Source: Nitrospira sp.
GTDB taxonomy: Bacteria > Nitrospirota > Nitrospiria > Nitrospirales > Nitrospiraceae
Length of the DNA stretch: 64,000 nucleotides
Reading direction: 5' to 3'
Assembly (NCBI GenBank): GCA_009594995.1
Contig: VOPR01000033.1
Span: 62,001-126,000, forward strand
Below are positions 9,283 to 16,361 of the stretch, one piece after another. Positions within the stretch are counted from its first letter, which is position 1. Every line of letters begins with the position of its first letter. A program made the translations under genes and the position numbers. The notes under the pieces were generated by a model, which ran no database searches, had not been told where the DNA came from, and saw only the letters and a list, made by a program, of their open reading frames with translations.

Positions 9283-9638
9283 GAGGGAAATCCCTTTTCC
9301 ATGATTTCCGCTAGCGCGGCAGTCAGTCGTTCCGTCTCGGCCAGCACCCGCTCGCCCAGTGCGGCGGTATCCTGAAGGGCAGCCTTCCGGGCCGCCTCTT
9401 CAAGGGCGGCAGCAGCGGCAACGGCAGGTCGCCCACAGAACTCCATGGCCGACCCTTTCAATTTGTGGGCTTCCTTGATCAGGACCGGTAGATCCTGGGC
9501 GGCCAAAGCCGTTCGAATGGCCGTGAGTGCTGGTGCGGATCGCTCGACGAAGAGACCGGCGAGGGTGACAAACAACTCTTGGTCACCGTCGAGGCGATCC
9601 AACGCGGCGGCCAGATCCATGACAGGTTGGGATTCCAT
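9279..9638 (-). CDS. Histidine phosphotransfer (Hpt) domain protein
   Basis: The 119-residue protein is a single Hpt four-helix bundle with phospho-acceptor His58 in EAHKLKGSAMEF, the canonical HxxKGxA/S motif. It would shuttle phosphoryl groups between a hybrid kinase and the receivers encoded on both sides of it. Its ATG at 9638 shares one base with the TAA of the SpoIIE-phosphatase gene (TAATG), and AAGG lies just upstream. The frame is open to 9728 but that extension only mirrors the upstream gene's coding sequence. The hybrid kinase at 45.3-48.1 kb already ends in its own Hpt, so the donor for this protein may be encoded elsewhere. Confidence 0.88.
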   Translation of the reverse strand: MESQPVMDLAAALDRLDGDQELFVTLAGLFVERSAPALTAIRTALAAQDLPVLIKEAHKLKGSAMEFCGRPAVAAAAALEEAARKAALQDTAALGERVLAETERLTAALAEIMEKGFPS

Positions 9639-10903
9639 TACGACCTTGCCTTTCCGAATGTTGAACCATCCAGCACTTCGAGACCGAGGAGCGCCACATC
9701 GTCGGGGAACACATCCCCGCCCAGCCATTGCCGCGCGGCAGCCATGGTCTCGGCGATGCTCTGCCCCAAGCTATAGCTGTGGTGCGCGTCCAGCGTCGCC
9801 TGCAGGCGGGGCCGCCCCCACAGTTCTCCCGCCGGGGACGGCGCTTCATAGATGCCGTCGCTCAGCAAATAGAGGCGATCACGCGGATGCACGGCGATAG
9901 CGGTGCTTGCAAAGATACTGTCCGGATCGAACCCCAGTGGAAGGCTAGGCATGGACAACCAGTGTGATTCGTTACGGTCTGCATGCAAAAACGCGCCGCT
10001 ATGTCCGGCGGTAGCATAGGAAAGGGTATGGGAAGAGAGATCAATGCGCCCCACCCACAAGGTGAAGTATTCACCGTCCTTGGTCAGCGGAAAGCGACGG
10101 TTCGCTTCGCTGATGATCGCACCAGGATCGAAACTACCGACCGTTTTCTCCAGGTTATCTTCACGCAGAAAACTCATTAATGCGACGGCGCGCAAGGCGG
10201 CGGCGACTCCGTGGCCCGACGCGTCGAGAATGTAGAGGCCCAGAGCGTCGGATCCCCAGGGGCAGACATGAAACAGATCTCCGCCCAACGCGAGTGAAGG
10301 CTGGTAGGCCCATTGCATGGTGAGGCCCGGCGCTGGTATGCCGGGGAGCGGCAGCTGCGCGCGCACGAAGTCCGCTGCCGACTGCAGTTCGCTTTCGAGT
10401 TCATGTTGTTTGGCAGAGAGTAACCGATGGGAACGATCCAGATCGTCGCGTGTGCGTTCGATTTCCCGGACGAGAGCACTCGATCGGAGACTGGCTTGCA
10501 CGCGCGCTAATACTTCCTGCCTGCTGGCCGCCTTGCTAAGAAAATCGTCGGCGCCGCGGGAGAGACCTTCAGCGATCTGTTCAGGTCGGTCGTGCGCCGT
10601 CATGAGGACGACCTGGCTGGACTTCAATTCCGGATCGGTTCGAATGGCTTCGCATACGCTGGGTCCGTCCATGCCCGGCATCATCCAATCAAGAATGACC
10701 AGATCCGGACGCTGGACGCGAATAGCAGCCAAGCCGGCTGTTCCGTCGCCGGCTTCGATGACACGGTAGCCCAGTCGCTTTAAGCGCCCGGCCATACCCA
10801 TTCGGGTAATCTCATCGTCGTCGACAAGCAAGATCAGGGGTGTCGGCTTCGCCGCTGCATCCGTGAGAAGCTGCTGTTCGATACGTTGCGCTGGTTCAGC
10901 CAC
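9638..10903 (-). CDS. Receiver-linked PP2C/SpoIIE serine phosphatase (RsbU/RsbP type)
   Basis: The 421-residue protein has an N-terminal receiver at about residues 22-140 (LILLVDDDEITRMG, Asp72 in LVILDWMMPGMDG). A helical linker at about 145-190 (ERTRDDLDRSHRLLSAKQHE) is followed by a SpoIIE-type PP2C domain at about 200-415. The metal-binding acids appear in GGDLF, LDASGHG, LLSDGIYE and DDVALLG. Family role: dephosphorylates a STAS anti-sigma antagonist, thereby freeing a partner. The receiver makes this step responsive to a phosphorelay. It starts with GTG at 10903 (AGGA about nine bases upstream), 23 bases after the second STAS gene, and overlaps the Hpt gene by one base. Confidence 0.9.
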   Translation of the reverse strand: MAEPAQRIEQQLLTDAAAKPTPLILLVDDDEITRMGMAGRLKRLGYRVIEAGDGTAGLAAIRVQRPDLVILDWMMPGMDGPSVCEAIRTDPELKSSQVVLMTAHDRPEQIAEGLSRGADDFLSKAASRQEVLARVQASLRSSALVREIERTRDDLDRSHRLLSAKQHELESELQSAADFVRAQLPLPGIPAPGLTMQWAYQPSLALGGDLFHVCPWGSDALGLYILDASGHGVAAALRAVALMSFLREDNLEKTVGSFDPGAIISEANRRFPLTKDGEYFTLWVGRIDLSSHTLSYATAGHSGAFLHADRNESHWLSMPSLPLGFDPDSIFASTAIAVHPRDRLYLLSDGIYEAPSPAGELWGRPRLQATLDAHHSYSLGQSIAETMAAARQWLGGDVFPDDVALLGLEVLDGSTFGKARS

Positions 10904-10926
10904 AGTTCAGATTCCTGACGCGGGCT

Positions 10927-11277
10927 CTACCTCGCCGCGGGAAGTCGGCTTCCCGCAAGCGCGTCCTGTTCGGAATGGTAGACCGGCAGCAGTTGATGAA
11001 GGTTTGCCAGGGTAAGAATTTCCTTCACGTAACTTTGAGGGTTTAACAAGCTGATCGTGCTGTGCGCCACACTCAGGTTCTGTGTCAGCAGCGCCAGGGT
11101 CCCGAGCGCCGAACTGTCCAGGAATCGCACGCCGTGCATGTTCAGAATCAGATGCCGGCAGCCGCCGGAGCGACTACGTTCCACGGCAGCTTTGAAAGCT
11201 CCTCGATTGGCGTACGTAAGCTCGCCCACCAAATCGAGGACAACGGCATCTCCGATTCGCCGCTCAGTGATTTGCAT
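10927..11277 (-). CDS. STAS domain anti-anti-sigma-type protein (second copy)
   Basis: The 116-residue protein is a single STAS domain of the SpoIIAA/RsbV kind. It opens MQITERRIGDAVVLDLVGEL, and the phosphorylatable Ser sits in VRFLDSSALGTLAL. Family role: binds an anti-sigma or other partner when unphosphorylated, and is released when phosphorylated by a GHKL kinase. Here the likely kinase and phosphatase are encoded directly downstream. It lies 30 bases from the first STAS gene and is clearly a paralogue of it. The C-terminal ten residues are less conserved. What it controls is not shown by the sequence; no sigma factor or anti-sigma gene adjoins. Confidence 0.9.
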   Translation of the reverse strand: MQITERRIGDAVVLDLVGELTYANRGAFKAAVERSRSGGCRHLILNMHGVRFLDSSALGTLALLTQNLSVAHSTISLLNPQSYVKEILTLANLHQLLPVYHSEQDALAGSRLPAAR

Positions 11278-11307
11278 ACCACTTCCTCTCGTGACCGGAT
11301 GAGAAAC

Positions 11308-11646
11308 CTATGCGCTTTTCTTGGCCTGAGCCGGCATTTGCGATTCGACCAATGGAATCGTCTTGTGCAGGTTGGCCAATTCGATGATTTGCCGAACGGT
11401 CTGCTGTGGATAGGCCAGCGATAACGTGCGCTTTTCTGCCTGCAGTTGCCGATGAGAGATCATGAGCAGTCCCAACGCGGCGCTATCGAGGAAGGCCACC
11501 TGCGATAGATCGATGATGATATGTTCCATCGGGTCGACACTCACGGCCTTCAGCATCTCCTGGAACGGCTTGCGCTGGGTATAGGTAAAGTTTCCTTCCA
11601 ATTTCAACGTCACCTTATGATTGTGGACTTCCTTTGTGATCTTCAT
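11308..11646 (-). CDS. STAS domain anti-anti-sigma-type protein (first copy)
   Basis: The 112-residue protein is a single STAS domain with TLKLEGNFTYTQRKPFQEM at the start and the phospho-site Ser in VAFLDSAALGLLMISHRQ. It is a diverged paralogue of the next STAS protein, with DSAALG versus DSSALG around the site and a Lys-rich C-terminus. Two antagonists next to one kinase and one phosphatase suggest either two output partners or one that is regulated by phosphorylation and one that is not. AGAGGAGC lies in front of the ATG. It is the first well-supported gene of the signalling operon after the CheB remnant. Confidence 0.9.
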   Translation of the reverse strand: MKITKEVHNHKVTLKLEGNFTYTQRKPFQEMLKAVSVDPMEHIIIDLSQVAFLDSAALGLLMISHRQLQAEKRTLSLAYPQQTVRQIIELANLHKTIPLVESQMPAQAKKSA

Positions 11647-11676
11647 GAGAGCTCCTCTTTATGCAAAAGTGAGAGA

Positions 11677-11928
11677 TTAGGCACGGGACACATGAGTCAA
11701 AATGGCTGCCGCAATGTCGTTGAGCGGGCGGACGACGTCGGCTGCGCCCAAGCTAAATGGCTTCTTTCGGCATGCCGAAGACGTAGGCAAACAGGTCGCA
11801 AATTGAGGAAAAGAATCTCGAAGCTGACTATGCAGGCCGTCCCACGAAAAATGTGAATCCCGCTCCGCCATTGCCGGGAAATTGTAGGCTTGGGATGCAG
11901 GGGGTGATACCTGTGGGTGGTCAAACAT
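11677..11928 (-). pseudogene. Frameshifted remnant of a CheB methylesterase C-terminus
   Basis: An 83-codon frame starts at an ATG with AAGGAG five bases upstream, but its first two thirds look like nothing. Its end, LGAADVVRPLNDIAAAIL, is the C-terminal end of CheB. Directly upstream in another frame, the stretch at about 11754-11795 encodes AYVFGMPKEAI and then a TAG. Joined by removal of one base near 11753-11756, these give FGMPKEAI-S-LGAADVVRPL, the conserved CheB ending. So this is the last ~40 codons of a cheB gene with at least one frameshift. It either decays without function or survives as a small unrelated-looking ORF because a ribosome binding site happens to be there. No other part of cheB is visible. 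Confidence 0.6.
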
Positions 11929-11937
11929 TTGAACTCC

Positions 11938-12399
11938 TTACCCCTTAAACCATACGAATAGCATGAGATAGACGAGGTAGGCCGTGACCATCGTGCCGCT
12001 GAACGTCCAGACGAGCGCTCTGCCTATCCGTCGGTGGGTAGTTATTCCCGCAACCATGGCTCCTACACTTCCATATCGCAGGTGATGCAGGCCCATATAA
12101 AGATTGTAAGCGCCTAGCCCAATGGTGGTGACAGCGAGCAACATGTGTACCGTGAACACTGGCATATAGAGCGACCAATACTGCGCTTCGGATCCTCCGA
12201 AGGACTCGCGTCCGAAGAGGAGTTGTTTGAGCACGTAGGCCACCAGCCAGATGCCGGCGATCGAGCATCCCACCATCATGCGATGCGAATGATGAGACAC
12301 ATCGTGGGTTTTGGCGGATCGAACGCCTGCCAGGACGATCAGGTAGGCCGCCGTCACGCTGAAAAGGACTAGATACCAGAGGATTGTCTTGAGGTTCAT
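11938..12399 (-). CDS. DUF420 integral membrane protein
   Basis: The 153-residue protein has about four transmembrane helices (roughly residues 5-25, 42-62, 78-104, 130-150). It also has conserved histidines: SHHSHRMM between helices 1 and 2, FTVHMLL in helix 3, and GLHHLRYG and THRRIGRALVW before helix 4. This matches the DUF420 family, some of whose members are linked to haem-copper oxidase assembly or function; the histidines could bind haem or metal. Role here is not clear. It precedes the CheB remnant and STAS genes with almost no space, so it may be read as the first gene of that transcript. Confidence 0.78.
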   Translation of the reverse strand: MNLKTILWYLVLFSVTAAYLIVLAGVRSAKTHDVSHHSHRMMVGCSIAGIWLVAYVLKQLLFGRESFGGSEAQYWSLYMPVFTVHMLLAVTTIGLGAYNLYMGLHHLRYGSVGAMVAGITTHRRIGRALVWTFSGTMVTAYLVYLMLFVWFKG

Positions 12400-12651
12400 G
12401 GCCTACTTTTCCCACTCATGAACCAAATCGATCAAACCCGCTCCCTTAGTCCGAGAGTACACTCACTCCTGTGTCGGTTTAGATGCATTCATTCTTAAGC
12501 GGAGGACTGCAAGAATTTACCCCCCACGTCTTGCCGACGGCCAGAGACTGAATTTCTGGGAAGCAAGCGTCGGCGGAAAGTGCATAGCGGCGCTGTCCCC
12601 CTTCATGCATAACGGCTGCGTTGTCCAACTTTCTAGCCCGACGCCTGTGTA
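12400..12651. other. Intergenic stretch with nested inverted repeats
   Basis: 252 bases between motB and the DUF420 gene. GCCGACG (12533-12539) pairs with CGTCGGC (12568-12574), and inside it CCAGA (12541-12545) pairs with TCTGG (12555-12559). This could be a terminator or attenuator for the motA-motB transcript, but no U-run follows. No gene seen. Confidence 0.35.
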
Positions 12652-13431
12652 TCAGGGAAGTGGAGCCGAGGCACCCTCCTTAGGCAGCAATGCATCGAGC
12701 GTTTCTTCGCTTGCATGGTTCTCGAGTACTATTATTTCTACCCGACGATTCTTTGTCCGCCCTTCAGGGGTATCGTTCGTTGCGACCGGCTTAGAGTCCG
12801 CGAAACCGGTGGCTGAGAGGTGTGTAATCGGCACCTCGTAGAGTTCAGAGAATATTCTGACGACCATGACGGCGCGTACGGCAGAGAGTTCCCAGTTCGA
12901 AGGAAACTGTGTCGTTCGGATCGGCACATTGTCCGTATGACCGAGAATTCGAATGTGCCGACCCATTTCGATCAGCACGTCGGCCAGGGCCTTCAGTAAC
13001 GGCAATGCCTCCGAACGCACCCGTGCCTCCCCGCTTTGAAAAAGAATGGATTCCGGCAGAGAAATCATAATGGCGCCATGGCCGGTTTCTATGATCTTGA
13101 CCTCTGCAATGTCCCCTTTGAGGCCTAGATTGATCCTGGTCACAATTTCCCGCATTCGCCGGATGACGGGATCGTTGATACTGTCGGTTTCCGGTGGAAT
13201 CATTTTTGGTTTCGTGTCGCCGATGCTGAAGGGCAGCCGGCTGGACGGAATGCTGTTCACCGGATTCAACGCGGCTTTGATAGAGTCACTCACCGTGCGA
13301 TACTTGCCCTCGTTCACCGACGACACCGAGTACATCACGACGAAAAAAGCGAACAGCAGCGTGATGAAGTCCGCGTAGGACACCAGCCAGCGTTCGTGAT
13401 TTTCGTGTTCTTCGTGTTTTTTCTTCGCCAT
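12652..13431 (-). CDS. motB: Flagellar motor stator protein MotB
   Basis: Ion-channel and peptidoglycan-anchoring half of the stator. The 259-residue protein starts with a Lys/His/Glu-rich cytoplasmic tail (MAKKKHEEHENHE), then one transmembrane helix, SYADFITLLFAFFVVMYS. Its Asp is the ion-binding residue essential in all MotB proteins. A periplasmic plug/linker follows, then an OmpA-like domain at about residues 130-235 with ILGHTDNVPI, NWELSAVRA and NRRVEIIV, which bind peptidoglycan. Tyr in SYAD is usual for proton-type stators, so proton drive is likely. It lies 83 bases after motA on the same strand, the usual order. Confidence 0.93.
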   Translation of the reverse strand: MAKKKHEEHENHERWLVSYADFITLLFAFFVVMYSVSSVNEGKYRTVSDSIKAALNPVNSIPSSRLPFSIGDTKPKMIPPETDSINDPVIRRMREIVTRINLGLKGDIAEVKIIETGHGAIMISLPESILFQSGEARVRSEALPLLKALADVLIEMGRHIRILGHTDNVPIRTTQFPSNWELSAVRAVMVVRIFSELYEVPITHLSATGFADSKPVATNDTPEGRTKNRRVEIIVLENHASEETLDALLPKEGASAPLP

Positions 13432-13514
13432 GGCGCTAACCCGTGCGGATTATGCGTTCACCGTGCGGGGACACGGTACGAACTGTATCCCGACGACGAC
13501 TGCAGTATGACGCG

Positions 13515-14285
13515 TCACTTTTTGTCGTCCTTGGTGCGTTCGTTTGGAGGGAGGAAGCTCTCGAGTTTCTCTTGCAAGAGTCGCGGATTTTCGCCTTGAG
13601 CCAGACCGACAAGTCCCATGATCACCATCGTGCGTAGCCCGGCTTCTTCCTTGAGTTTGAATTTCATCTTATTGGCGATGGGGAGAAAGAACAGGTTGGC
13701 GAGTCCGACCCCATAGACGGTGGCCACGAACGCCACCGCGATACCACCGCCGAGTTTCGACGGATCGGCGAGATTTTCCATCACGTGAATCAAACCGAGC
13801 ACGGCGCCGAGAATACCGACGGTCGGCGCATATCCGCCCGCGGCTTCCCAGACCTTCGCCGCATGGACGCCTTCTTCTTCATGATGCTCGACTTCGATTT
13901 CCAGGATTTCCTGGAGCAGTTTGGGATCGGTGCCGTCGACGATCAGCTGGATACCTTTCTTGAAGAACGGGTCATGGAGATCTTTGAGTTTGCCTTCCAG
14001 TGCAAGCAAGCCCTGTTTGCGCGCGACGTTGGCGAGATCGAGAATTTGAATGATCGTCCCCTTCACGTCGTGCGGAGGGTTGGTAATCACGAGGGTGACG
14101 CCGCTCACCGCCTTGATGACAACGGACAGCGGATTCTGCACACAGCAGGCGCCGAACGTTCCTCCGGCGACGATGATAAACGCCGTCAATTGGAGGATGG
14201 ATCCAAGATGGCCCCCCTCGAGCGCTTGTCCGCCGATGATCGAACCGAGAGCTACGACGATACCTAAGATTGTGGCAATATCCAC
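13515..14285 (-). CDS. motA: Flagellar motor stator protein MotA
   Basis: The 256-residue protein has the four-helix MotA layout: helices at about 3-22 and 32-50, a large cytoplasmic loop at about 55-150 with charged residues that touch FliG (LANVARKQGLLALE), and two more helices around 150-200 (GGYAPTVGILGAVLGLIHVM, then GIAVAFVATVYGVGLANLFF). The proline-rich ion path motif is present in GGYAPTVG. Start is a GTG at 14285; GAGG lies about ten bases upstream. Together with MotB it forms the torque-generating stator in the inner membrane. The C-terminus (LPPNERTKDDKK) is charged, as usual. Confidence 0.93.
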   Translation of the reverse strand: MDIATILGIVVALGSIIGGQALEGGHLGSILQLTAFIIVAGGTFGACCVQNPLSVVIKAVSGVTLVITNPPHDVKGTIIQILDLANVARKQGLLALEGKLKDLHDPFFKKGIQLIVDGTDPKLLQEILEIEVEHHEEEGVHAAKVWEAAGGYAPTVGILGAVLGLIHVMENLADPSKLGGGIAVAFVATVYGVGLANLFFLPIANKMKFKLKEEAGLRTMVIMGLVGLAQGENPRLLQEKLESFLPPNERTKDDKK

Positions 14286-14314
14286 AGCTCAATTACCTCA
14301 CTGCCGCGTAACAC

Positions 14315-14345
14315 GGTGGATTCCACCATCTACCCAGAATGGTGG
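14315..14345. repeat. Two overlapping inverted repeats upstream of motA
   Basis: GGTGGA-T-TCCACC (14315-14327) is a near-perfect palindrome, and CCACCAT (14323-14329) also pairs with ATGGTGG (14339-14345). The two structures share CCACC and are therefore mutually exclusive, which is the layout of an operator or an alternative-fold leader. They lie 30-60 bases upstream of the motA start; no sigma-28 or sigma-54 promoter is obvious next to them. Confidence 0.4.
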
Positions 14346-14415
14346 GCTTGCACCCACAGGAAGCGCTTTGATAGCGTGCAACCGAATCATACACGTCTTC
14401 CATAGAGGTGCTCTT

Positions 14416-14658
14416 GTGGGTCCTGCCGATGCCTTGATGCTCGATGCCAAACAGGCGATCCTGGATGAGCAACACCGAAAGTTTCAGGTCCTGCAAAAAG
14501 AAGGCCGTTGGACCGAGGCCATGCAACAGTTTCATGTCACCCTAAACTGCGCGTCGGATGTTCTGGCAGAGTCCCTTCAGTTGCTCGAACGGGTCCTCGA
14601 TGCACGGAATCTCCGAGAACCCTCTCTGCCCGATGCTTCCAATCCTCACCAGTCCTGA
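14416..14658 (+). CDS. Small helical protein, unknown (possible gene)
   Basis: A GTG at 14416 with AGAGGTG at 14404-14410 opens an 80-codon frame on the plus strand. The product, with KQAILDEQHRKFQVLQKEG and LAESLQLLERVLDARNLRE, has heptad-like leucine spacing and reads like a small alpha-helical or coiled-coil protein. It does not look like a shadow of another gene, since no real gene lies opposite. I do not recognise a family. It lies between motA and the cheW remnant on the opposite strand. FlaF- or FliT-like export chaperones are of similar size and helicity, but that is only a size argument. Confidence 0.45.
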   Translation: MGPADALMLDAKQAILDEQHRKFQVLQKEGRWTEAMQQFHVTLNCASDVLAESLQLLERVLDARNLREPSLPDASNPHQS

Positions 14659-14714
14659 CTCGCCGTCTCGCTCCCCTTGCAGAAGGCAGGCCGCTACAGT
14701 CCTATCCTTCTTGC

Positions 14715-14969
14715 TTAGGCCGCTTCCCGGGCCAACAGTAGCCGGCTCAGATCCACCAGGATAAGGAGCCGGTCATCGATCCGGCCTACTCCCTGGGTAA
14801 ATTCCGCCCCAGCCATGGTGCCGACCGAAGGCGGTGGCTCAATCGCGCTTCTCGGCACCCGTAACACCTCTTCCACTGAATCCACGATCAGCCCGACCAG
14901 GCGTGTCTGCACCGAGACCACCACGATACGTGTCTGGGTGGTCTGTTGCGCGCCGTCTTCGACGAGAGG
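14715..14969 (-). pseudogene. Truncated cheW (C-terminal half only)
   Basis: The frame encodes DGAQQTTQTRIVVVSVQ, then LVGLIVDSVEEVLRVP, then IDDRLLILVDLSRLL, which is the second half of the chemotaxis coupling protein CheW in its normal order. Upstream the frame runs into the TGA that ends the HTH gene (14970-14972), in the same reading frame, so the first ~65-70 residues of CheW are missing and have been replaced by unrelated sequence. A GTG inside could start a ~70-residue fragment, but that would lack half of the two-lobed SH3-like fold. I therefore call it a pseudogene produced by deletion or recombination. Confidence 0.7.
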
Positions 14970-15200
14970 TCAGTTGTGCTGGGTTCGGCTGTGCATCCAT
15001 TCGTGAATGTCGCGCCGGAGAAACCGCCAGTGCTTTCCGATTTTGGAAGCCGGCAATTGTCCCAAACGCGCGAGTTTATACACCGTGGATTTCGGCACCC
15101 GGAGAAAGCGGGCGACTTCCAACACGGTGAGAATCTCGCCTTCCGAAGGCGATACACTGTCAAGGCTTACTTTGGCTGTTGTGGGAATAGTGTCATTCAT
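14970..15200 (-). CDS. Small excisionase-type helix-turn-helix DNA-binding protein
   Basis: About 76 residues. Residues 23-70 form an HTH_17 (MerR/excisionase-like) domain: ILTVLEVARFLRVPKSTVYK, then LARLGQLPASKIGKHWRF and LRRDIHEWM. The recognition helix and the wing with GKHWRF are intact. Such proteins often act as small transcription regulators. An ATG at 15200 and an in-frame GTG at 15275 are both possible starts, neither with a clear ribosome binding site. It is divergent from the MinD-like gene with a short shared spacer, so it may regulate that gene. It abuts the cheW fragment, which shares its frame after the stop codon. Confidence 0.75.
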   Translation of the reverse strand: MNDTIPTTAKVSLDSVSPSEGEILTVLEVARFLRVPKSTVYKLARLGQLPASKIGKHWRFLRRDIHEWMHSRTQHN

Positions 15201-15353
15201 AACGGATATGGTATCGGTGGGCGCCGTCTTAAACTTTAGTTGCCGGTTACTGAGCGATGGGGTTAAATAGGACACAAAGAATGAGCCGTTCGGAGGCTGC
15301 GTAGAGATGGCCTGTTCGGCTCATGTTTTGAGTTCGAAAAGCCGAAAGAAGGA

Positions 15354-16319
15354 ATGGCAAGCACACACAACTGTGAGAGACCATTACGGATGGCGACCAT
15401 CGTTTCGGTAGGATCGGGCAAGGGCGGTGTAGGAAAAAGCGTCATCGCGGCCAATTTGTCCATGTTATTGGCCAAACGGGGTAAGCGTGTCGTGCTAGCC
15501 GATTTGGATGTGGGAGGTGCGGATGCCCACATTTTGTTCGGCATGCTGAACCCTCCCCGTACCCTGACTGATTTCGTGGAACGGCGGGTAGAACGCTTGG
15601 AGGAGGTCCTTCAACCGATTTCAGCGCATCCCTTCCTTCAACTGCTGCCCGGTACAGGCGACACACTGGCCACGGCCAATCTGCACTATGCCAAGAAAAA
15701 GCGCCTGATTCGCAACTTCTCCCAATTGCAGGCTGATGTCATCATTGTCGATATCGGCGCGGGCACCAGTTATCATGCGCTCGACTTTTTTCTGATGGCC
15801 GACCACTATCTGACTGTCGCCACTCCTGATCCCACTTCGGTCCTTGACCTGTATCGCTTCATCAAGCTGGCTGCCATACGGCGCGTCTTATCGGCTTTTT
15901 TGTCGAGGGATGCCGTCAGCGAAGTACTCTCTGATCGTGATTTCTGCAGCATTGACGAGGTCATCCAAGCCGTGGAAGCCACCGACCAGAACGCCAGGGA
16001 GACGGCTAGCCGGACATTGGAAGGATTTCAGCCCCACCTCATTGTGAACCGAATATCGGGCAAGTCACGAGTGAATGTGCTGCAGTTAAAAAAGCTGCTG
16101 AAGGAATATGTCGGAGGAGATGTGACGATGCTGGGGGAGATTCCTGATGATCCCGCCATGACGCGGGCGGTGCGCAGTTATCTGCCGGTGGTCGAATTTG
16201 AGCCCACTGCCCCTGCTTCACTGGCTCTCAACCAAGCGGCCGATACTCTGCTAGCTGAGCTGGGTAAACCTGCAGCAGTTCCTACCGCGCCCGCGCCATC
16301 TCCTGAACAAGCCGCTTAG
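15354..16319 (+). CDS. MinD/ParA-family ATPase (FlhG-like paralogue)
   Basis: The 321-residue protein has a deviant Walker A, GSGKGGVGKSVIAANLS, near residue 21, then VVLADLDVGGADAH and VIIVDIGAGTSYHALDFF, the switch motifs of MinD/FlhG ATPases. A C-terminal alanine/proline tail of about 20 residues follows. The family forms ATP-dependent dimers that bind membrane and position or count structures; a true FlhG is encoded at 59.2-60.1 kb, so this is a second copy. ATG codons at 15354 and 15390 are both possible; the family's conserved start fits the second (MATIVSVGSGKGG) better. It is one of the few plus-strand genes here. Confidence 0.85.
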   Translation: MASTHNCERPLRMATIVSVGSGKGGVGKSVIAANLSMLLAKRGKRVVLADLDVGGADAHILFGMLNPPRTLTDFVERRVERLEEVLQPISAHPFLQLLPGTGDTLATANLHYAKKKRLIRNFSQLQADVIIVDIGAGTSYHALDFFLMADHYLTVATPDPTSVLDLYRFIKLAAIRRVLSAFLSRDAVSEVLSDRDFCSIDEVIQAVEATDQNARETASRTLEGFQPHLIVNRISGKSRVNVLQLKKLLKEYVGGDVTMLGEIPDDPAMTRAVRSYLPVVEFEPTAPASLALNQAADTLLAELGKPAAVPTAPAPSPEQAA

Positions 16320-16361
16320 GCGAGTAGAGCCGCCGACTGCAATAAGCACCACTCCCCGCCC

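Noticed and set aside
11697..11924. 75-codon frame overlapping the CheB remnant
   Set aside because: It is a third frame of the same stretch and carries no recognisable CheB sequence.
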